From Methanoregula sp. UBA471 (GTDB lineage Archaea > Halobacteriota > Methanomicrobia > Methanomicrobiales > Methanospirillaceae), in the NCBI GenBank assembly GCA_002495065.1, contig DADT01000031.1:1-11508 (forward strand): a DNA stretch of 11,508 nucleotides, written 5' to 3'. The first letter of the stretch is position 1; each line of letters opens with the position of its first letter. A program made the position numbers and the translations under genes. Shown in pieces: positions 6,769 through 11,508 of the stretch. Under the pieces are notes generated by a model. That model had not been told where the DNA came from, ran no database searches, and saw only the letters and a program-made list of their open reading frames with translations.

Positions 6769-6777
6769 GGAGGAGGG
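6769..6777 (+). promoter_or_regulatory. Shine-Dalgarno site deciding the Hsp20 start
   Basis: GGAGGAGGG lies 4 bases before the GTG at 6782. Because this purine block would itself be coding if translation began at the upstream ATG (6767), it argues for the GTG start. Confidence 0.7.
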
Positions 6778-6781
6778 TACC

Positions 6782-7198
6782 GTGATAAAACCTCAGGACA
6801 ATCCACCTGATGATCTTTATGCCGATCTTTCGGAGATTGTTGCAGAGATTATCCGGCATATGCCCGGGCATGAGCGTGCACGTATCATCGGGTATACTAT
6901 TCTTTCACCCGGCCCCATGCTGCCTCCTCTGGCATTCAGGGTGATCGGCGATGACGATAGCTACCGGTTGCCTTTCGAGACGATCGAATCTGAAGATGCT
7001 CTCTTCATTACTGCCCGGCTGCCACTGACTGCCAGGAATCCACCCTGCGTCGAGATCATGAAGGATGAGGTACGGATCTTTCTGGATGAACGGGTAGCAA
7101 TCATCAGGATGAAGTTCCCTGTCGATATTACCCGCAGCCGGTACAGCGTCCGCAACGGGGTTCTTGATATTACCTTGATGAAATTCAAAAAGAGCTGA
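6782..7198 (+). CDS. Hsp20 / alpha-crystallin-like small heat shock protein
   Basis: A cytosolic holdase-type chaperone by family. It is 138 residues from the GTG at 6782, chosen for the strong GGAGGAGGG just upstream; starting at ATG 6707 or 6767 would add poorly coding residues. The N-terminal half (PPDDLYADLSEIVAEIIRHM) is an amphipathic helix followed by IIGYTI, a layout I recall from archaeal Hsp20 relatives. The C-terminal ~60 residues form the alpha-crystallin-like domain: a strand around LFITARLP, VRIFLDERVAIIRMKFP, and the closing YSVRNGVLDITLMK, where NGVLDI is the usual late signature. It lacks an obvious IxI tail. It is divergent from the universal stress protein, with an inverted repeat between them, so joint stress control is plausible. 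The family call is fairly sure, the start moderately so. Confidence 0.8.
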   Translation: MIKPQDNPPDDLYADLSEIVAEIIRHMPGHERARIIGYTILSPGPMLPPLAFRVIGDDDSYRLPFETIESEDALFITARLPLTARNPPCVEIMKDEVRIFLDERVAIIRMKFPVDITRSRYSVRNGVLDITLMKFKKS

Positions 7199-7214
7199 TG
7201 GGGCAGTCATCGGT

Positions 7215-7236
7215 CTTCCCGGCAGATGGCGGGAGG
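7215..7236. terminator. Hairpin between convergent genes
   Basis: CTTCCCG (7215-7221) pairs with CGGGAGG (7230-7236) with one G-U, 8-base loop. On the plus strand AATTATTTTTT follows (7251-7261), and on the minus strand a CTCTTTTT tract follows the hairpin inside the Hsp20 3' end, so it may serve both genes. Confidence 0.45.
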
Positions 7237-7252
7237 AAAAAGTGTGAAGGAA

Positions 7253-7891
7253 TTATTTTTTCCGGTGGGTTTTCTTAGTAATAACGTACCCGCCCGCCCC
7301 TGCCGTAATGGCGATAATAGCAACAGCGGAACTGACCGGCGCCTTTGTTGTCTCAGTTTTTGCGGAAGGCTGGGTGTTCCGGGTTATGCCGTAATCTGCC
7401 GTGCAGTTCCAGTCTGCCCTGTTCACTGCTTTTGACAGGTCTACAGAGTTTAACAGCGTCCCTTTACTGTCATACAGACTGAATGTTTTTGCCTCAGGAG
7501 TAACCGGGAACATGACTACCAGGTCTGCGTGGTCTTCCGTTGTCTGAATACCGGTCATCACGCTTGTGTTTCTACCGTCTTCTGACACTTTTATCACATC
7601 ACCGAACTGGTTACGGGGATCGCGGAGGTTGAACTCCGACAGTGTCAATCCGTCTGCACCTGTTATCCTGCCTTTCATGTCACCTGGTGCACCTTCCGGG
7701 AGGGGCGAGTAGCCGTACACGATCTGGACGGCTTTCTCATCAACTCCGGCCTTTGAAAGGCCGAGCTGGATAAGGTATGATTTTGTGCACGCCGCGGCAG
7801 TAGCATCGGCTGCGGAGACCGCGGGGGCTGCAGCGAGTACCAGTACCAGGACAGCTGCCAGTACCATAATTTTCAGTGTGGTTATCTGCAT
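7253..7891 (-). CDS. Exported surface protein with C-terminal membrane anchor, function unknown
   Basis: 212 residues: a signal peptide (1-27, hydrophobic VLAAVLVLVLAAA ending in VSA before ADA), an external domain of ~150 residues, a Thr/Lys-rich spacer (175-184) and a C-terminal span (185-204) with a basic tail (KKTHRKK). The protein should sit outside the cell, anchored at its C-end. The external part has just two Cys (35 and 163, which may bridge) and phrases such as SEFNLRDPRNQFGDVI and HADLVVMFPV; I do not recognise the family. The anchor lacks a PGF motif, so an archaeosortase signal is not evident. The ATG at 7891 is preceded by GAGGTGA (7898-7904), which overlaps the stop codon of the upstream gene; the gap is 11 bases, so the two are one operon and probably translationally coupled. 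This protein may be a cell-surface partner of the secreted metallopeptidase upstream. Confidence 0.88.
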   Translation of the reverse strand: MQITTLKIMVLAAVLVLVLAAAPAVSAADATAAACTKSYLIQLGLSKAGVDEKAVQIVYGYSPLPEGAPGDMKGRITGADGLTLSEFNLRDPRNQFGDVIKVSEDGRNTSVMTGIQTTEDHADLVVMFPVTPEAKTFSLYDSKGTLLNSVDLSKAVNRADWNCTADYGITRNTQPSAKTETTKAPVSSAVAIIAITAGAGGYVITKKTHRKK

Positions 7892-7897
7892 CTCAAT

Positions 7898-7904
7898 TCA
7901 CCTC
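7898..7904 (-). promoter_or_regulatory. Shine-Dalgarno site overlapping the upstream stop
   Basis: The minus strand GAGGTGA contains the last bases of the TGA stop (7903-7905) of the metallopeptidase gene and lies 6 bases before the ATG at 7891, indicating coupled translation. Confidence 0.65.
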
Positions 7905-10026
7905 ACGTATACTTCTGGAAGATATAGTTGATCTTGGCCACACCTTTGGGGCCGAATTTGCCACCATTGTCCGGTTCCCTCATCATGTCCGGGTCCGGGT
8001 CCCATCTCCAGAAGGCTTTCGTGCAGTCCGGATTCACGGATGTCTGGGTGTCATCCCACAGGATCTGCCGGCATTTACTGGTGTCCCCACCTTTGCTCTT
8101 GAGATCATTGACGCAGGCCGTCTCGGAGCTCCAGACGTTGGTGAACGGGTCGTTCTGTTCGTAATGGGTGTTTCCACAGTAGGTGTCCACGACCGCAAAG
8201 ACGGCATGGCCGGTCTCGTGCATCATGATCGATTCAGAGCCAAAGCGCCCGCAGGCCTTGAAATGGCTCTTGGTCGGTCCGAGCATATCAGCGCACCCGG
8301 AAAGGGTAGTCCATCCACCGGCATAGTAAGGCGGGTAGAGTATGGCGCCAACATCGGCAAAGTACGCATCAGTCCAGAAGTTTGAGGGCAGGTCGCCCGC
8401 ACATGTGGACCAGGCGTCCCCGGTCTGGCCGGGCCGCCAGTAATAGTAAAAGTTAAACCGGTCCCGGAAATCCGCAGGTACGGAGTTGGTGGAAGAGACG
8501 TCAAGCTTCCAGTACCCGTTGAGGATCGCGTTCTGGACCACTGCTTTGAAAGTATCCTCGCTGGAGGTATAATCGGTGCTGGACTCTTTTTTGTCTGTCT
8601 GGGTGTTCCAGACGGTTGATGAAGCTACAAAGACGATATCAAGCGCTTTTTCCGGTGATCGTGCGAGATACAGGGGCTTGACATATTGCCCGCAGTATAA
8701 GCAGGAGGTTATAGGGGGGCAGACGAGGCCGTCATCCACCCCGAACTCATTCGGTCCCTGCAATCCGTCATTGCAGTCACAGGCATCTCCGGTCCCGTCC
8801 TTATCCGTATCTTTCTGGTCGGAGTTGCTCACAGACAGGCAGTTGTCACAGGCATCCCCGGTCCCGTCCTTATCGGTGTCTTTCCGGTCCGGGTTGTGCA
8901 CGGACGGGCAGTTATCGCAGACATCACCGACACCATCGGGATTTGCCGACGGGTAACAATGGATATCCTGGGGGGTAGCGCCTGCGGTGCAGGTCTTTCC
9001 CCCCACCTCAGAGTCCTTCTGGTCCGGGTTCGCAACACTCATGCAGTTATCGCAGCGGTCGCCGATCCCGTCCTTATCAATATCGTCAACATACGCTGTT
9101 TCATTGCTCTCCCAGTCCTTTTCAAATCCTTCAGCCTTGTCATTCACGCAGAGGTCACAGGCGTTGCCGATCCCATCACCGTCCGAGTCCTTCTGGTCGG
9201 TGTTTTTGGTTTTCGGGCAGGTATCGCAGCGGTCACCCACACGGTCGTTATCCGTGTCGACAGAGCCCGGTGCGTCCATGTCATCGGTGTTGCCGTTCAC
9301 TGCAGGGTCCGGGCTGTTCGGGCAGAGATCGCAGGCGTCACCGATCCTGTCCCCGTCGGAATCTTTCTGGTCTGGGTTTGCTGCCATCAGGCAGTTGTCG
9401 CAGTCGTCTCCGACCCCGTCACCGTCATGGTCATACTGGTCCGCATTTTTCACGTACGGGCAGTTATCGCTGGCAAACGGTACACCGTCACCGTCATCCT
9501 GCAGCTGGGCGGCCAGGATTATTGTCAGGATGCACTGCCCGTTCGAGCATGTCCTGTCGGCAGGACAGGCATTTCCGCATGACCCGCAGTTGTTGCTATC
9601 CGAGCCGGTATTGGCACAATAGCTGTTCTGGCAGGCGGTCTGGCCTGCCGGGCAGGTGAGGGTCACGGTATAGGTACCCCCGGGCTGAGGGGTCACCACC
9701 GGCCTGAAACAATATTTCGACGACGCGGCCGTCAGCGTGCCGACGGCATACGCACAGGGAACCCCGGCACACCGGGTGTATCCGGCTGTACCCCATTTTG
9801 ACACGGCTTCTGCGGGGAGCAGGCACTCGCACGGAGCTATGCAGGTTGTGGTCGTCACCGTTGTCTGGGTTGCCGTAACAAGGGTAAGGTTCGGTCTGAT
9901 GGTCACATCTACGCGGGGACTTATCGCGGCAGATGCAATGGTGCTGCACAACACCAGCAATGCGAGCAGCATACTCACCATAATGAAACGGGAGTGGTTT
10001 GAAACGCGAATGGAAGTAAAAACCAT
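7903..10026 (-). CDS. Secreted thrombospondin type 3 repeat protein with M64-like zinc metallopeptidase domain
   Basis: 707 residues. Order: signal peptide (hydrophobic 16-34, MVSMLLALLVLCSTIASAA); Thr-rich segment and Cys-rich modules (62-165, including CGSCGNACPADRTCSNGQC, typical of secreted Cys-rich repeats); about nine thrombospondin type 3 repeats (177-420) of the form NPDQKDxDxDGxGDxCDNC, which bind calcium; and a C-terminal domain (455-707). The latter has LDIVFVASS (462-470), DRFNFYYY (522-529), AILYPPYYAGG (561-571) and HETGHAVFAVVDTY (603-616). The HExxH plus Asp seven residues on, and the preceding layout, match the peptidase M64 pattern (HExGHxxxxLaDEY), with His603, His607 and Asp614 as presumed zinc ligands and Glu604 as catalytic base. 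A late MMREP...FGP also recalls M64. There is no C-terminal anchor, so it is probably released or held by the anchored protein encoded next. ATG 10026 has no clear ribosome site; Met16 (9981) is a possible alternative. Confidence 0.9.
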   Translation of the reverse strand: MVFTSIRVSNHSRFIMVSMLLALLVLCSTIASAAISPRVDVTIRPNLTLVTATQTTVTTTTCIAPCECLLPAEAVSKWGTAGYTRCAGVPCAYAVGTLTAASSKYCFRPVVTPQPGGTYTVTLTCPAGQTACQNSYCANTGSDSNNCGSCGNACPADRTCSNGQCILTIILAAQLQDDGDGVPFASDNCPYVKNADQYDHDGDGVGDDCDNCLMAANPDQKDSDGDRIGDACDLCPNSPDPAVNGNTDDMDAPGSVDTDNDRVGDRCDTCPKTKNTDQKDSDGDGIGNACDLCVNDKAEGFEKDWESNETAYVDDIDKDGIGDRCDNCMSVANPDQKDSEVGGKTCTAGATPQDIHCYPSANPDGVGDVCDNCPSVHNPDRKDTDKDGTGDACDNCLSVSNSDQKDTDKDGTGDACDCNDGLQGPNEFGVDDGLVCPPITSCLYCGQYVKPLYLARSPEKALDIVFVASSTVWNTQTDKKESSTDYTSSEDTFKAVVQNAILNGYWKLDVSSTNSVPADFRDRFNFYYYWRPGQTGDAWSTCAGDLPSNFWTDAYFADVGAILYPPYYAGGWTTLSGCADMLGPTKSHFKACGRFGSESIMMHETGHAVFAVVDTYCGNTHYEQNDPFTNVWSSETACVNDLKSKGGDTSKCRQILWDDTQTSVNPDCTKAFWRWDPDPDMMREPDNGGKFGPKGVAKINYIFQKYT
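8778..9480 (-). repeat. Tandem 69-base-type repeats encoding TSP3 units
   Basis: The DNA of the TSP3 region is itself repetitive. The two most C-terminal units are nearly identical at base level: 8778-8820 and 8847-8889 differ at only 4 of 43 positions, spaced 69 bases (23 codons). Other units are interrupted by longer loops (for example residues 236-262 and 292-316). Confidence 0.8.
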
Positions 10027-10237
10027 AATATCTCGTCTGATAGTTCCGGTGATGCATTCGCAGATAAAAATTGTTAAATGTACCCCGGATATCCCCCGGA
10101 CCTGTGCACGGGGTATTTTTCAACCATTATGCTTAAGTACAATCACCGGATATTTTCCGGCACGCAGCTCATAAAAAGATGGATCAGCGGGGGGAGCTCA
10201 CGGGAATAGCACCCAGGGTTCAGATCCAACAGCAAGC
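10027..10237. promoter_or_regulatory. Upstream region of the secreted-protein operon
   Basis: This gap holds the likely minus-strand promoter: TTTTTATC (10063-10070) or ATTTAACA (10073-10080) on the minus strand, in the only AT-rich patch. Further out is a short hairpin, CCGGA (10146-10150) with TCCGG (10156-10160), which may help end transcripts from the HIT gene. No gene seen. Confidence 0.4.
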
Positions 10238-10615
10238 CTAGTGCTCCCACTTCCGGACAACACCCCGTACTCCCCCGTGAGGATTGTCGGTGTCCCCGTG
10301 ATACCGCGGGATCACATGGACGTGGCAGTGCATGACGCCCTGGCCTGCAACCCTGCCGGCATTAAAACCGACATTGTAGCCATCCGGGGAATGTTTTTCA
10401 TCGATGATCTTTTTTGCAGCGTCAATGAGTTCGAACAGGGAACGTTTTTCTTCCGGTGTAGTGTCAAAACAGTCCTGGACATGCCGGAAGGGGATCACCA
10501 GCATGTGTCCCTTTGAGGCCGGAAACCTGTCCCAGCGTGCATACCAGAGCTCATTGCGTGCTTTTATCACCTTCGGGTCCGGGGAACAGAAGGGGCAGGG
10601 CGGTGTATCAGGCAT
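10238..10615 (-). CDS. HIT-family nucleotide-binding hydrolase
   Basis: 125 residues, the normal size of a Hint/HIT protein. The histidine triad is H96-C-H98-V-H100-V-I, in VMHCHVHVIPRYHGD; His98 is the expected nucleophile for hydrolysing nucleotide phosphoramidates or dinucleoside polyphosphates. The N-terminal CPFC (7-10) forms half of a zinc site seen in many prokaryotic HIT proteins. Other family blocks: GHMLVIPFRHV (36-46) and GYNVGFNAGRVAGQGVMH (79-96). There is no ribosome site at the ATG; a minus-strand TATA-like ATTTTATG (10642-10649) places transcription start near 10620, so the transcript would be almost leaderless. It stands alone, although a small membrane protein gene on the same strand ends 39 bases upstream. 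Confidence 0.95.
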   Translation of the reverse strand: MPDTPPCPFCSPDPKVIKARNELWYARWDRFPASKGHMLVIPFRHVQDCFDTTPEEKRSLFELIDAAKKIIDEKHSPDGYNVGFNAGRVAGQGVMHCHVHVIPRYHGDTDNPHGGVRGVVRKWEH

Positions 10616-10641
10616 GGTAAGGTCTCTGGACGGCCAGGAAC

Positions 10642-10649
10642 ATAAAATC
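10642..10649 (-). promoter_or_regulatory. TATA element for the HIT gene
   Basis: The minus strand reads ATTTTATG, about 30 bases ahead of the ATG at 10615, the spacing expected for a near-leaderless archaeal mRNA. Confidence 0.45.
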
Positions 10650-10654
10650 CGCGA

Positions 10655-10768
10655 TTAATGCGGCTGCCGGTGCCATCTCCACCATCGGATAATCGCGTAA
10701 ATAATACAAATTGCAATAATTGCTGCTACTACGATTAAAATTCCTGTGCCTATGTCCAGTGATATCAT
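10655..10768 (-). CDS. Small single-span membrane protein, 37 residues
   Basis: A short open frame from ATG 10768 to TAA 10655. Residues 1-7 (MISLDIG) are followed by an uninterrupted hydrophobic stretch, ILIVVAAIIAICIIYAII (10-27), and an aromatic, basic tail, RWWRWHRQPH. This is a textbook layout for a tiny membrane protein with the C-end inside. Codons in the span are mostly ATT/GTA/GCA, AT-richer than the neighbours. There is only a weak GGA 12 bases ahead of the start. No family recognised. It ends 39 bases before the HIT gene, on the same strand. Confidence 0.5.
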   Translation of the reverse strand: MISLDIGTGILIVVAAIIAICIIYAIIRWWRWHRQPH

Positions 10769-11120
10769 ATTTCAGATTCCTGTCGTTTCCGGAGAAATAT
10801 TTCATCCAGCTATTGATGAGAATATTGGAAATATGAGTCTCTTAAAGAATATGATTCAGCATCAGGAATGGGACCGCCACATTCAGCCCGGCCCGGAGTG
10901 ATGTTCTCCCTCTCCTGCACAGCGGCTGACGGTTGTAATTTCTCTGAAAATATCGTAAAAACGCATGATGAGGGTTAGCCCCGGAAGAACATCACTCAGG
11001 GTGCATCGGCTCCGAATCCCGGCGTCTTGATCATTCACAGGTCCTACCGTAGGGTTCCCGTTGAATTGCCCGGGTATCGGCAGTGTCACGGTTCTCCAAC
11101 CGGCACCCTGAACCGGTTTT
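10769..11120. other. Non-coding or unrecognised stretch
   Basis: No gene that I can support. A 91-codon minus-strand frame (10883-11158) has no ribosome site, no recognisable motif and no hydrophobic core. AACCGG (11098-11103) and CCGGTT (11113-11118) followed by TTTTT form a weak plus-strand terminator-like hairpin with no plus-strand gene ahead of it. Confidence 0.4.
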
Positions 11121-11339
11121 TCACCAGCAGAACATATGCCGTTTAGTTCTGCTGACATACCAGTTCAGGTCAGATTTACCGTGTTCCCAGTCCGGCCCGG
11201 TGAATGCGATCTCTTTTGTCGTTTCCGGGTTATTGGCCGGGTAAACCCGGTAACTGATCGCAATCCCCGCTGCACTCCGGTATAGTCCTCCCTGAGGCAT
11301 ACACCCAAAGGCGTTGATTTTATTAATACATGTGGTCAT
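11121..11339 (-). CDS. Hypothetical small protein, weakly supported
   Basis: A 72-codon frame from ATG 11339. The middle part (YRVYPANNPETTKEIAFTGPDWEHGKSDLNWYV) has plausible protein composition, but I recognise no family. The start follows a very AT-rich patch; GGAAATTTTTAAAAATC on the minus strand (11379-11395) could be a BRE plus TATA box, with transcription start ~15-20 bases before the ATG. There is no ribosome site. It may be a remnant of a longer gene, since it ends abruptly at a Cys-Trp and nothing downstream resembles a continuation. Confidence 0.25.
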   Translation of the reverse strand: MTTCINKINAFGCMPQGGLYRSAAGIAISYRVYPANNPETTKEIAFTGPDWEHGKSDLNWYVSRTKRHMFCW

Positions 11340-11378
11340 TTTTCAAAAGTTGTTACAAAATCTGATTTATGAAAAAAG

Positions 11379-11395
11379 ATTTTTAAAAATTTCCA
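11379..11395. promoter_or_regulatory. AT-rich, nearly palindromic promoter-like element
   Basis: GATTTTTAAAAATTTCC reads as a TATA box on both strands. It could drive the weak minus-strand frame at 11339 and a plus-strand frame starting at ATG 11422 that is still open at the window end. Confidence 0.35.
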
Positions 11396-11421
11396 GGTAC
11401 CGTCCCTGACGGAACGCTGCG

Positions 11422-11508
11422 ATGATAAACCAGACATACTATCTCCATATTAAGACACGTATTTTCGGCTTAGTAGAAACGGGCATGAACAGGTGTTCAC
11501 ACCCGAAC
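11422..11508 (+). CDS. Possible start of a gene cut by the window end
   Basis: A frame from ATG 11422 (MINQTYYLHIKTRIF...) is open for its 29 codons to the last base. It lies ~35 bases after the centre of a TATA-like element, as for a short-leader archaeal mRNA. The length is too small to judge; it may be chance. Confidence 0.15.
   Translation, partial: MINQTYYLHIKTRIFGLVETGMNRCSHPN

Larger units (their letters stand above)
6532..6781. other. Regulatory region between the divergent stress genes
   Basis: About 250 bases without a gene. It holds an inverted repeat (6688-6710), a possible TATA at 6653-6659 (TTTTATA), a better one at 6732-6740, and the Hsp20 ribosome site. In-frame ATG codons upstream of 6782 lack ribosome sites. 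Confidence 0.5.

Noticed and set aside
8896..9622. Long plus-strand open frames (211 and 228 codons) opposite the TSP3 region
   Set aside because: They are mirror readings of the repeated TSP3 codons, giving low-complexity Ser/Pro or Val/Ala peptides with the same period. The minus strand has clear homology, a signal peptide and an operon partner.
10216..10232. GGGTTCAGATCC resembling a tRNA T-arm
   Set aside because: No acceptor stem, D-arm or anticodon arm at proper distances; the loop deviates from TTCRANY.
10608..10805. 65-codon minus-strand frame overlapping the small membrane protein
   Set aside because: It lies in another frame with arbitrary composition and overlaps the HIT start; the 37-codon frame has a clear membrane span.
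10883..11158. 91-codon minus-strand frame
   Set aside because: No motif, ribosome site or promoter; composition does not look native.

Overview
The window looks like chromosomal DNA from a methanogenic archaeon, most likely of the order Methanomicrobiales (Methanoregula-like). The reasons are TATA-type promoters 20-40 bases ahead of several genes, some apparently leaderless starts, GGAGG/GGTGA ribosome sites on others, and the gene set: a split purine synthetase, a tandem-domain universal stress protein, a short archaeal Hsp20, and secreted proteins with thrombospondin type 3 repeats. The lineage is inferred from memory of protein families, not from a search. No rRNA, tRNA, CRISPR array, insertion sequence or integrase was found.

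Layout. Positions 1-2218 (+) hold the 3' part of purL followed at once by purQ, the synthetase and glutaminase subunits for the FGAR to FGAM step of purine synthesis. A 517-base non-coding stretch follows, with hairpins. At 2736-4502 (+) is a large single-pass membrane protein of unknown function, followed 25 bases later by a flavodoxin-like gene (4528-5001) broken by two mutually compensating one-base shifts. Positions 5002-5563 are gene-free but highly structured: two tandem GC-rich nested hairpins, then three diverged copies of a ~106-base direct repeat that run up to the end of the next gene.

A stress pair is divergently arranged: a two-domain universal stress protein (5564-6433, -) and an Hsp20-type small heat shock protein (6782-7198, +), with a 9+9 base inverted repeat between them. 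Then comes a minus-strand two-gene operon of exported proteins: a 707-residue protein joining a Cys-rich module, about nine calcium-binding thrombospondin type 3 repeats and an M64-like zinc metallopeptidase domain (7903-10026), and a small surface protein with a signal peptide and a C-terminal membrane anchor (7253-7891). Beyond it are a HIT-family hydrolase (10238-10615, -), a 37-residue membrane protein (10655-10768, -), and a poorly coding stretch to the window end with one weak ORF (11121-11339, -).

The genes do not form one obvious pathway. Purine synthesis, stress response and HIT nucleotide metabolism are housekeeping. The less ordinary items are the secreted TSP3-metallopeptidase operon, the 588-residue membrane protein with its degraded flavodoxin neighbour, and the repeat/hairpin tract at 5091-5583.
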